From Acidithiobacillus sulfurivorans (lineage in GTDB: Bacteria; Pseudomonadota; Gammaproteobacteria; Acidithiobacillales; Acidithiobacillaceae): a DNA stretch of 47,572 bases. The translations under genes were made by a program, and so were the position numbers. Each line of letters starts with the position of its first letter. Positions within the stretch are counted from its first letter, which is position 1. This document shows positions 16,270 to 23,628 of the stretch, piece after piece. Under the pieces are notes generated by a model. It searched no databases. It worked only from the letters and a program-made list of their open reading frames with translations, and had not been told where the DNA came from. The stretch spans positions 1 to 47,572 of the forward strand of contig NZ_JAAOMP010000058.1 in assembly GCF_018853815.1 (NCBI RefSeq). Reading direction: 5' to 3'.

Positions 16270-17142
16270 AACCGGATGCTGTTGGCTTCGAGTGATTTGC
16301 AACAGCGCGGCGGAAAGAATCAGTACGCCGCCCAGCACTTCCAGCAAGCCGGGCTTTTCCCCTGCCAACCACCAGGCAGATAGCGCCCCGACAATCACCT
16401 CAAAGGGCATAATCACGGCAGACACACTGACCGGCATGCGCGCCACCCCGTACTGAATGGCTATTGTTGCACCGGCAATCCAGAACCAGGAAAACCCCAG
16501 TAAATAGGGATATTGCATTGGGGAAAGACTGGGCCAAGGTTGAAACCAGACAAAAGGCAGCGCCAACAGGACACAGCCCCACCACACCGAAGTGGCGCGA
16601 TGCATATCTCCCAGCGACTCATCGGCACGCAGCACCACATTGCTCAGGGCAAAAGCAAAACCCGAGGAAATGGACAAGAGATCGTTAGTACTCAGATCAC
16701 TTACAGAAAAGCCCTGGCCATGACTGACAACCAGCGCCGATCCACCTACCGCCAGGGCTGCAGCCAAGGCACCACGCCACCCCACCGCTTCCCGCAAAAA
16801 AATCCGGGCGGCAAAAATCGCCCAGACTGGCGAAAGATAAAAGAGCAAAAGGATGCGTACTACTTCTCCATGGACCAGTGCCAGCATAAAAGCCACATTG
16901 GTCCAACCCCCAAAAACCAGCAACCCGATCAGGGTCCAATAATGCCCCCGCAATTCCCCGCGACGTTGCCAGGACCACCATCCTGCCGGCAGGGCCAAAA
17001 GCAGGTAAGTGGCCAGAATCAGCCAGGCGCCATGCAGCCCCGCCACATTAAAGTAGCGCAAAGGCAGCCACAGCACGCCCCACAGGCTGGAACCCAGGAG
17101 TAAAGCCATAATCGGCAAGTTCTGCATGATAATACGTGGCAT
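16228..17142 (-). CDS. EamA/DMT-family inner-membrane permease
   Basis: About 304 residues from the ATG at 17142; an in-frame TTG at 17166 would add 8. Ten hydrophobic segments are apparent, arranged as two EamA repeats. Examples are IMALLLGSSLWGVLWLPLRY at the start, ILLLFYLSPVWAIFAARIFL in the first repeat, and SVSAVIMPFEVIVGALSAWW in the second. The substrate is unknown; family members export amino acids or metabolites. It is transcribed opposite to its neighbours. A perfect TATAAT on the minus strand (17193-17198) lies about 50 nt upstream and probably marks its promoter, though the -35 is poor. Its 3' end overlaps the HAD phosphatase gene tail-to-tail by 42 nt. Confidence 0.85.
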   Translation of the reverse strand: MPRIIMQNLPIMALLLGSSLWGVLWLPLRYFNVAGLHGAWLILATYLLLALPAGWWSWQRRGELRGHYWTLIGLLVFGGWTNVAFMLALVHGEVVRILLLFYLSPVWAIFAARIFLREAVGWRGALAAALAVGGSALVVSHGQGFSVSDLSTNDLLSISSGFAFALSNVVLRADESLGDMHRATSVWWGCVLLALPFVWFQPWPSLSPMQYPYLLGFSWFWIAGATIAIQYGVARMPVSVSAVIMPFEVIVGALSAWWLAGEKPGLLEVLGGVLILSAALLQITRSQQHPVSLGGVDMEKGGLQ

Positions 17143-17283
17143 AAGTCTGCTGAGAACCTGTCCCAAGGAGAATTTCGAAAAGAATTTTTCGGATTATATC
17201 GGGATTGGCAAGCGGCGTCTCAGTTCTTCAGTAGCTGATCAGGGCTTGTCATAAACGCCATCCATGCCCCAGAATCAAAACCC

Positions 17284-18501
17284 ATGACAACACACTCCAT
17301 GAATCCATTACTGGACACCCTGCAGGCCTATCCTTTCGAGCGGCTGCGGCAGTTACTGGCCGGAGTAACGGCTGCAGACCGGGAACTGATAGATTTTTCC
17401 ATTGGCGAGCCACGCCATCCAGCACCGGGGATTGTCAGTGAAGCGATTATTGAGCACCTGCATGGTTTGACGGAATATCCCAAGGTGTTGGGTGACCTGC
17501 GGCTGCGTCAGGCGGTTGCCCAATGGGCCAGCCAACGCTTTCACTTGCCGCCCGGTTTTCTGAACCCCGAATCCCAGGTCATTCCTGCCAATGGCAGTCG
17601 TGAGGCACTGTTCAGTATCGCCCAGGCCGTGTTACCCGCCTGCGCAAAGCCTCAACCGCTGGTATTGCTGCCCAATCCTTTTTATCAGATTTACGAGGGT
17701 GCTGCGCTGCTGGCCGGAGCAGAACCCTATTATCTGAATTGTGGCACGAATGGTCAGCCCGATTTTAAAGCGATTGATGAAACAGTTTGGGCACGCTGTG
17801 CCCTGCTCTATATCAACTCACCTCATAATCCCACGGGAGCAACGCTGTCCTGCGAAACCCTGCAGTGGCTTATTGAGAAATCCCGTCAGCATGGATTCGT
17901 ACTGGCAGCAGACGAATGTTACAGCGAGCTGTACACGGGTCCAGATGCTCCCGCTGGCATTCTTGAAGCTGCTGCACAAACCGGTAGTCTGGACAATGTG
18001 CTGGCTTTTCACAGTCTTTCCAAGCGTTCCAGCATTCCCGGCGCGCGCAGTGGCTTTGTGGCCGGTGATGCCAAAATACTCAAGGCTTTTGTCCTGTATC
18101 GGACCTATCTGGGTGCGGCGATGCCACCTTTTATTCAGGCGGCGTCCATCAGTGCCTGGCAGGATGAAGCCCATGTTATCCAAACCAGGGCCAGTTATGC
18201 GCAAAAATTTGTCGCAGCCCAGACTATTCTCGGCCAATATCTACCCGTTGAAATACCGGCTGGCGGTTTTTATCTCTGGCCACAGGTCGGAAATGGTGAA
18301 GCCTTTGTGAAAGCCCTGTTTGCCGAAGAACATGTACGCTGTCTGCCGGGAGCTTATTTATCCCGGGAGGCGCAGGGCTGTCATCCCGGTCAGGATCGGG
18401 TGCGCATTGCCCTGGTTGGCAGTCATGAAGACTGCGTCGACGGACTGGAGCGGATTCGGCATTTTCTGGAAACCCATCCATTATCCTCATTTTCCATTTG
18501 A
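17284..18501 (+). CDS. dapC: N-succinyldiaminopimelate aminotransferase DapC
   Basis: 405-residue fold-type I PLP aminotransferase. Visible are DFSIGEPRHPAP near 38-49, PANGSREALF, the YINSPHNPTG motif (about 176-185), AADECYSELY, and the PLP lysine K247 in FHSLSKRSSIPGARSGF. The N-terminus around MNPLLDTLQAYPFERLRQLL is typical of DapC, so the ATG at 17299 is a good alternative start. The enzyme transaminates N-succinyl-2-amino-6-ketopimelate with glutamate in lysine and meso-DAP synthesis. dapD follows 21 nt later and dapE after that, which settles the assignment over a generic aspartate aminotransferase. No lysine riboswitch is seen in the 117 nt upstream. Confidence 0.93.
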   Translation: MTTHSMNPLLDTLQAYPFERLRQLLAGVTAADRELIDFSIGEPRHPAPGIVSEAIIEHLHGLTEYPKVLGDLRLRQAVAQWASQRFHLPPGFLNPESQVIPANGSREALFSIAQAVLPACAKPQPLVLLPNPFYQIYEGAALLAGAEPYYLNCGTNGQPDFKAIDETVWARCALLYINSPHNPTGATLSCETLQWLIEKSRQHGFVLAADECYSELYTGPDAPAGILEAAAQTGSLDNVLAFHSLSKRSSIPGARSGFVAGDAKILKAFVLYRTYLGAAMPPFIQAASISAWQDEAHVIQTRASYAQKFVAAQTILGQYLPVEIPAGGFYLWPQVGNGEAFVKALFAEEHVRCLPGAYLSREAQGCHPGQDRVRIALVGSHEDCVDGLERIRHFLETHPLSSFSI

Positions 18502-18522
18502 ACCATTTGTGAAGGAGCTTTC

Positions 18523-19347
18523 GTGAGCCAGAGTCTTGAAACCATTATTGATGCCGCCTGGGAAAATCGGGCGGAAATTTCACCCAAGCAGGCACCCGCC
18601 GATCTGCGCGATGCAGTTCATCAAACCATTGAAGGGCTGGATAAAGGCGTGCTTCGGGTTGCCGAAAAGCGTGATGGCGAATGGATTACCCATCAGTGGA
18701 TCAAAAAAGCCGTGCTCTTGTCTTTTCGCCTCCATGATAATAGCCGTATCCCGGGCGCGGAGACCAATTTTTATGACAAGGTGCCGGGCAAATTTGCCGA
18801 CTATAACAGCAACGACTTTCGCACCGGAGGCTTTCGCGTGGTGCCGCCCGCCACCGCCCGGCGTGGGGCTTTCATTGGCCGCAACTGCGTACTGATGCCT
18901 TCTTTTGTGAATATCGGCGCCTATGTGGATGAAGGAACCATGGTCGACACCTGGGCCACGGTCGGATCCTGCGCCCAGATTGGCAAAAATGTGCATCTTT
19001 CCGGGGGCGTCGGCATTGGCGGTGTTCTGGAACCGCTGCAGGCTAATCCCACCATCATTGAAGACAACTGTTTCATTGGTGCGCGTTCCGAAGTCGTGGA
19101 AGGCGTCATTGTTGAAGAAGGCTCGGTAATTTCCATGGGCGTATTCATCGGTTCCAGTACCCGCATTTTCAACCGGGCTACTGGCGAAATCAGCTATGGC
19201 AGGGTGCCTGCCGGTTCGGTTGTGGTGTCCGGCAGCCTGCCCTCTCCAGATGGTAGCTACAGTCTCTACTGTGCGGTCATTGTCAAGCAGGTCGATGCCA
19301 AAACACTCAGCAAGGTAGGTATCAACCAGATTCTGCGCGATATCTGA
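18523..19347 (+). CDS. dapD: 2,3,4,5-tetrahydropyridine-2,6-dicarboxylate N-succinyltransferase
   Basis: 274 residues, the normal length for DapD. The start is GTG with GAAGGAG 6 nt upstream. Left-handed beta-helix hexapeptide repeats run through about 100-220 ([20 protein letters not shown], then [20 protein letters not shown]). The acyltransferase signatures [15 protein letters not shown] and [18 protein letters not shown] are present. It transfers succinyl from succinyl-CoA to tetrahydrodipicolinate in the cytoplasm, the step before DapC. The gene lies between dapC and dapE in a tight operon. Confidence 0.97.
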   Translation: MSQSLETIIDAAWENRAEISPKQAPADLRDAVHQTIEGLDKGVLRVAEKRDGEWITHQWIKKAVLLSFRLHDNSRIPGAETNFYDKVPGKFADYNSNDFRTGGFRVVPPATARRGAFIGRNCVLMPSFVNIGAYVDEGTMVDTWATVGSCAQIGKNVHLSGGVGIGGVLEPLQANPTIIEDNCFIGARSEVVEGVIVEEGSVISMGVFIGSSTRIFNRATGEISYGRVPAGSVVVSGSLPSPDGSYSLYCAVIVKQVDAKTLSKVGINQILRDI

Positions 19348-19359
19348 AGGAAGCCGTAC

Positions 19360-20508
19360 ATGGAAAAAAGCAGTGTGCTGGCCTTGGCCGAAGACCTGAT
19401 CTCCCGACCTTCGGTGACCCCGGAAGATGCCGGCTGTCAAAATCTGCTGATTGCGCGTCTGGAAGCGCTGGATTTTCAGGTGACGCGTCTGGCAGCGGGT
19501 GGCGTTGAGAATTTCTGGGCAGAACGTGGATCTTCCGGGCCTTATCTCTGCTTTGCCGGACATACGGATGTGGTTCCCACCGGCCCGCTGGAAGCCTGGC
19601 ACAGTGATCCCTTCACCCCCAGCATTCGCGACGGCATGCTCTATGGACGCGGTGCCGCCGACATGAAAGGCAGTCTGGCAGCGATGATCGTGGCGGCTGA
19701 ACATTTTGTCGCCCGGCATCCAGATCACGTCGGCCGCCTCGCGTTTCTGATCACCTCTGACGAGGAGGGTATTGCTACCCATGGTACCCGCCACGTCGTG
19801 GATTGGCTGCGTGATCAAAATACCCAGATTGACTGGTGCGTGGTGGGTGAGCCTTCTTCGGAAAACCGTCTGGGCGATGTCATTAAAAACGGGCGGCGCG
19901 GCTCCCTGAATGGACGTCTGACCGTGCACGGTGTGCAGGGTCATGTAGCCTATCCTGACAAGGCCGACAATCCCATTCATCGGGCTTTTCGCCCGCTGGC
20001 AGAGTTGGTGGATCAACAATGGGATGTGGGCAACCAGTTTTTTCCACCCACCCGTTTGCAGTTTTCCAATATTCACGCAGGTACCGGCGCCAATAATGTC
20101 ATTCCGGGGCAGCTCAGTGCCGACTTCAACTTCCGCTTTTCCACGGAATCCACCCCGGAATCCCTACAGGCTGGCGTCCAGCATATTCTGGATGCAGCGC
20201 CAATCAATTATCAGATTGACTGGCAATTGTCGGGACCACCCTTTTTTACGGCTCCCGGCACTCTGGTGGCAGCCACCCAACACGCTCTGGAAAAAATTCT
20301 CGGTCACCCGGCCAATCTTTCTACGGGTGGAGGAACCTCCGATGGACGTTTCATTGCGCAACTGGGAGGCCAGGTGGTTGAGCTCGGCCCCATCAACAGC
20401 ACTATTCACAAGCTCAATGAATGTGTGGCGGTGGCAGACCTGGAAGATTTGTCGCGGATTTACAGCGAAATCATGATCCATTTATTGGGGTCCCGCCTGG
20501 ATGATTAA
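19360..20508 (+). CDS. dapE: Succinyl-diaminopimelate desuccinylase
   Basis: 382-residue M20-family di-zinc hydrolase. Metal and catalytic residues are visible: H68 and D70 in [12 protein letters not shown]101 in GAADMKGS, E135/E136 in SDEEG, VVGEPSS, and the late histidine in [12 protein letters not shown]. The dimerisation domain occupies about 180-295. It hydrolyses N-succinyl-LL-DAP to LL-DAP and succinate. The gene starts 12 nt after dapD. Its TAA overlaps the next gene by 8 nt (ATGATTAA), tying the RlpA-like gene to the dap operon. Confidence 0.97.
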   Translation: MEKSSVLALAEDLISRPSVTPEDAGCQNLLIARLEALDFQVTRLAAGGVENFWAERGSSGPYLCFAGHTDVVPTGPLEAWHSDPFTPSIRDGMLYGRGAADMKGSLAAMIVAAEHFVARHPDHVGRLAFLITSDEEGIATHGTRHVVDWLRDQNTQIDWCVVGEPSSENRLGDVIKNGRRGSLNGRLTVHGVQGHVAYPDKADNPIHRAFRPLAELVDQQWDVGNQFFPPTRLQFSNIHAGTGANNVIPGQLSADFNFRFSTESTPESLQAGVQHILDAAPINYQIDWQLSGPPFFTAPGTLVAATQHALEKILGHPANLSTGGGTSDGRFIAQLGGQVVELGPINSTIHKLNECVAVADLEDLSRIYSEIMIHLLGSRLDD

Positions 20509-21316
20509 GCCTGTAGCGCACCCATTATATGGCCTGCTGAGTGTCGCTGCGTTACTGATGAGTGGTTGCGCCGGAGTCAGCCAGAAGGCCTCCCCGGGCA
20601 ATCCCACCACCTTGGCTACGGCAAGCTGCAGTGCGCCGGCTCCCAACCTGCGGGCAGCCTACAATCGCAGTTATCAGATTCATGGACGCCTTTATCATCC
20701 CCTGCAAAGTGCCGCCGGCTACAATGTGCGTGGCCTGGCTTCCTGGTATGGATGGGAATCCGGTTCCAAAACTTCCATGGGAACCCCCTTTCGTCCCCGA
20801 GCTTATACGGCCGCCAGCCGTGACTTACCGCTCCCTATCTGTGCCCGGGTCACCAATTTGAGTAATGGTCGTAGCATTGTTGTTCTGGTGAATGATCGAG
20901 GACCCTTTGTGGATGGACGCAGCATGGATCTCTCCTATGGTGCCGCCAGTGCTTTGGGTATGACCCGCCAAGGTACAGCCGCCGTGCAGATTGTCGCGCT
21001 TGCCCCCTCCAGCATAACCCCGACCGGAGCAAACAGTTCCGAGCCCAGCCCGTCCATGCATACCCAGGAAATTCAAGGACCAACCCAAACCTATTTGCAA
21101 ACCGGCGCTTTCAAAGCCCTGAACCACGCGACCGCAGAACGGAATCACCTGATTTCCGCCGGTTTCCGCGATGTGCTGATTGTGCCTGGCCTGGTTAAAG
21201 GTCAGCAGTTTTACAAAGTGCAGGTAGGCCCCCTTCCTGATGGCATAGCTGCCGTACAGGCTGTCGCCGCCATGAAAAAAATGGGTTTTCATGATTTTTA
21301 CCCGGTGGAACAATAG
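20501..21316 (+). CDS. rlpA: RlpA-like septal lipoprotein with DPBB and SPOR domains
   Basis: 271 residues. The lipobox is MSGC (C23). The double-psi beta-barrel spans about 75-167 ([27 protein letters not shown] with D132). The SPOR domain spans about 193-271 ([32 protein letters not shown]). RlpA proteins in Pseudomonas are lytic transglycosylases acting on denuded glycan at the septum, and SPOR domains bind that glycan. The His normally in a TAAH motif, 26 residues before the Asp, is Ser here (S106 in [10 protein letters not shown]), so the enzyme may be inactive or use another acid. The start overlaps dapE by 8 nt. A sulfotransferase gene follows. Confidence 0.9.
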   Translation: MIKPVAHPLYGLLSVAALLMSGCAGVSQKASPGNPTTLATASCSAPAPNLRAAYNRSYQIHGRLYHPLQSAAGYNVRGLASWYGWESGSKTSMGTPFRPRAYTAASRDLPLPICARVTNLSNGRSIVVLVNDRGPFVDGRSMDLSYGAASALGMTRQGTAAVQIVALAPSSITPTGANSSEPSPSMHTQEIQGPTQTYLQTGAFKALNHATAERNHLISAGFRDVLIVPGLVKGQQFYKVQVGPLPDGIAAVQAVAAMKKMGFHDFYPVEQ

Positions 21317-21327
21317 GCAGTTTGATA

Positions 21328-22236
21328 ATGCGTGACTTCATCTGGCCGAATTTTTATATTGTCGGTGCAGTGAAAAGCGGTACGACTTCTATTTATGCCT
21401 ACCTGAAGCAGCATCCTCAGGTTTTTCTGCCTAACATGAAGGAACCACACTATTTCACCCAAGCCCATCCGCTACCCGAGCAGGATCATTTGATCCAGCG
21501 CGTATCCAGCGAGCAGGGATATCAACATTTGTATCGACGATCTGAAGGATTTCTTTGCGTGGGGGATGCCAGCCCTTCTTATTTGTGGTGTCCCGAAGCT
21601 GCAGAACGTATTTATAAAGTAAGGCCGGATGCCCGGATTATTGTCATTTTGCGCGATCCGGTGCAGCGTGCTTATGCCCAATATCTTATGGACCATAACG
21701 AAGGCGTTATTGACTTGCCATTTTTAGCCGCCTTGGAAAAAGACTGGACGTGCCCGGACAAGGGTTGGGGAGTCTCTCAGTTATATCTGGAACTCGGCCA
21801 ATATGCCGGACAAATTTACCGGTATCAGCAGCGCTTTGGTACCGAAAACGTCCATATTTGCCTGCTTGAAGACCTTAAGAAAAATCCTGCAGATGTCCTC
21901 AAAAACATCTGCGAATTTCTGGGAATTGATCCGCAGGCAATCACGAGCATCAATCTTCAACCTATTCATAATGCCTATCGCCTGGTGCGGGGAAACTGGG
22001 CGCGCACTCTCGCCAGCCATCCTATCACTCGTCACATTGGCGAACACTATTTTCCCCATCGTTGGGGAGATTACATCTGGCGTCATTTTTTCCTGATGGA
22101 AAGCCACAAACCGCCGATGGATGCCGAAGCCCGGCGTTTTTTACAAGCTTTTTACGAACCGGAAATCCAGCAACTGGAGAAACTGCTGGATCGACCACTA
22201 CCGGAACTCCGGAGCTCCTGGAAAAAGCTGGATTAG
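21328..22236 (+). CDS. PAPS-dependent sulfotransferase (Sulfotransfer_1-like)
   Basis: About 302 residues from the ATG at 21328; a TTG two codons earlier is also in frame. The 5'-phosphosulfate loop is clear: YIVGAVKSGTTSIYAYLKQH, with the Lys-Ser-Gly-Thr-Thr that grips PAPS. The 3'-phosphate-binding motif is IIVILRDPVQRAYAQYLMDH. MKEPHYF after the first loop is typical of bacterial and heparan-sulfate-type sulfotransferases. There is no signal or membrane segment, so it is cytoplasmic. The acceptor is unknown; lipid, capsular or other surface glycans are candidates. It starts 11 nt after the RlpA stop and probably ends the dap-rlpA operon. Its codon use looks slightly more AT-rich than that of the dap genes. 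Confidence 0.86.
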   Translation: MRDFIWPNFYIVGAVKSGTTSIYAYLKQHPQVFLPNMKEPHYFTQAHPLPEQDHLIQRVSSEQGYQHLYRRSEGFLCVGDASPSYLWCPEAAERIYKVRPDARIIVILRDPVQRAYAQYLMDHNEGVIDLPFLAALEKDWTCPDKGWGVSQLYLELGQYAGQIYRYQQRFGTENVHICLLEDLKKNPADVLKNICEFLGIDPQAITSINLQPIHNAYRLVRGNWARTLASHPITRHIGEHYFPHRWGDYIWRHFFLMESHKPPMDAEARRFLQAFYEPEIQQLEKLLDRPLPELRSSWKKLD

Positions 22237-22307
22237 CTTATTGAGACTGACAAAACCAGAATGTGCGCAAAGGTTTTGAGTCAACGCAACAGGGAACTTA
22301 AATCATC

Positions 22308-22335
22308 TTACGAATGACTAAATAAAATGTAAAAT
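22308..22335 (+). promoter_or_regulatory. Probable sigma-70 promoter for the L,D-transpeptidase-like gene
   Basis: TTACGA and TAAAAT are 16 nt apart in an AT-rich gap, about 42 nt before the start codon. A 12-nt palindrome, TGTAAAATTACA (22328-22339), overlaps the -10 and could be a regulator site. The start itself has AAGGA 5 nt upstream. The rest of the 140-nt gap holds no recognisable signal. Confidence 0.45.
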
Positions 22336-22376
22336 TACACAGATAATCACCACAAACACCATCGAAAAGGACTGTC

Positions 22377-23375
22377 ATGCTGATACCGGCATCGCCCACT
22401 GCTGCCGTAGTTTCCAGTGCACCCCCAACAGCCCTGGGCGCCAAGGAAACGCGGCATATTTTGATTCATCTTCATTACCTTCCGCTGATTCCGGAAGATT
22501 ATCTGGGCTTACATGGGCATATTCATAAAACTTACCTGTGGCGCTTTAAAATCCCGCGTGCCTTGCAGGCCCTTGCCGCATCGGATTCATGGCAAGATCC
22601 CTGGAATCCATTGGTACTGGGTGCCTTATATCAGTTCGAAGCTGTGCATAATCTAACGATAGTCCCAGGAGGAATGGGCATACGTGGATTGCCCCTGAAC
22701 ATAGAAAAAGCCCTGTTACACGCAAAAAAAACAGATCCGGATCCCTGGACCTGGATACTGGTGACTAAATTTCCACGCCCGGAAGAAATTCATTTGTTTA
22801 TGGGCGGACGTGGCTGGATTTTCCAGAGCAAAGCCAATACCGGCGTCATGCATGCGACCCCGGATGGGACCTGGCCGGTTTATGCCCGTGATCCCCACAC
22901 CGCCATGGTCGGCCGCTTTCCCATACCGGTATCCCACGCGCAAATACGCTTATATGAAGCCGCAAAGTCGGCGGGTTATGCCCTCCAATCCGTGCATTAC
23001 TCCCGCTATCATCACCACTGGGTGCAGTACCAACATTATGATGACCCGGATATCCGTTGGGTCAATTATTTCGACAGAGGCCGTGCCGTACATTTTTATT
23101 CCCGGGCCAATTACGGCTTTCCACAAAGTGCGGGATGCGTGGAGCTTCCCAAAAGCGCAGCACGCAAAGTGTACGGACTCGTCCATTATGGAACGCCTGT
23201 TACCGTCAGCCACGCTGCGATCGGCCCGTGGGATCCGCCAGGAAGTCAATACCTGAAAGAACCTCTGAACATTAAACCCATCCATTTAGCTTATCGAGAA
23301 ATCGCTGCCAAATCCACAGCACTTAGCGTACATCTGCAATTGGTGGAAACTACTGCTTCAGACACGAATCAGTAG
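22377..23375 (+). CDS. L,D-transpeptidase (YkuD)-like protein, divergent
   Basis: 332 residues. The central and C-terminal part (about 125-270) follows the YkuD pattern: TWILVTKFPRPEEIHLFMGG, TPDGTWPVY (about 161-169), H239 in RAVHFYSRANYGFP, and C254 in PQSAGCVELP. The spacing from H239 to C254 fits the HX14-17[ST]HGC signature, but HGC is AGC and the Arg that often follows is Glu. The family forms 3-3 cross-links or attaches proteins to peptidoglycan. The N-terminus (MLIPASPTAAVVSSAPPTAL) does not look like a normal signal peptide. AAGGA 5 nt before the ATG and an in-frame stop 11 codons upstream support this start. Residues 20-120 match no domain I recognise. The gene has its own promoter and lies between wall genes and a palindromic repeat. 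Confidence 0.7.
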   Translation: MLIPASPTAAVVSSAPPTALGAKETRHILIHLHYLPLIPEDYLGLHGHIHKTYLWRFKIPRALQALAASDSWQDPWNPLVLGALYQFEAVHNLTIVPGGMGIRGLPLNIEKALLHAKKTDPDPWTWILVTKFPRPEEIHLFMGGRGWIFQSKANTGVMHATPDGTWPVYARDPHTAMVGRFPIPVSHAQIRLYEAAKSAGYALQSVHYSRYHHHWVQYQHYDDPDIRWVNYFDRGRAVHFYSRANYGFPQSAGCVELPKSAARKVYGLVHYGTPVTVSHAAIGPWDPPGSQYLKEPLNIKPIHLAYREIAAKSTALSVHLQLVETTASDTNQ

Positions 23376-23393
23376 GCCTAAAATCAGCAACCT

Positions 23394-23589
23394 AAAAACG
23401 GGCAGTGAAGCCTGAAGGCTTTTTGCTCCAACGTCCCTTGCCTGTTGTTCTAAGGCTCATCCTGCTGTCAGGAGAGAACTCGCCCTTTGGGCTCAAACAG
23501 CTCTCCTGACGGGCGTAGGAATTCACCAAGGACAACAACGGCGCGGGCCAAAGTCGCGGCAAAGCCTTTAGGCCCACTGCGCGTTTTTT
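23394..23589. repeat. Large nested imperfect palindrome (MITE-like or structured intergenic element)
   Basis: A 196-nt element fills most of the gap between two convergent genes. The outer arms (23394-23426 and about 23559-23589) are imperfect inverted copies: A-run, C(G/C)G(G/C)GCAGTG, GCCT(G/A)AAGGCTTT. Middle segments TTGCCTGTTGTTC and GGACAACAACGGC also pair partly. Inner arms GTCAGGAGAG (23467-23476) and CTCTCCTGAC (23501-23510) are perfect, and a GCCC-TTT-GGGC hairpin (23482-23492) sits between them. A 61-codon minus-strand reading frame inside is a by-product of the repeat. It may be a miniature transposon, a dispersed intergenic repeat, or a large bidirectional terminator. Confidence 0.7.
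23408..23424 (+). terminator. Rho-independent terminator after the L,D-transpeptidase-like gene
   Basis: AAGCC-TGAA-GGCTT followed by further T residues, giving a short stem with a tetraloop and a U-rich tail 33 nt after the stop codon. It forms part of the left arm of the larger palindrome; the right arm holds a similar hairpin facing the convergent gene. Confidence 0.5.
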
Positions 23590-23628
23590 GAATATTTCCG
23601 GTCGTTGACGTGGATACTTTACCGATAA

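Noticed and set aside
17167-17283. Lysine riboswitch upstream of dapC
   Set aside because: The gap is only 117 nt and shows none of the conserved lysine-riboswitch helices.
18580-20076. 498-codon open frame on the minus strand
   Set aside because: It covers dapD and dapE, both with complete catalytic motifs on the plus strand. It crosses the gene boundary and matches no family.
23392-23577. 61-codon minus-strand frame with SPKGEF-like text
   Set aside because: It falls inside the nested palindrome. Such peptides commonly arise from intergenic repeats, and no ribosome-binding site is seen.
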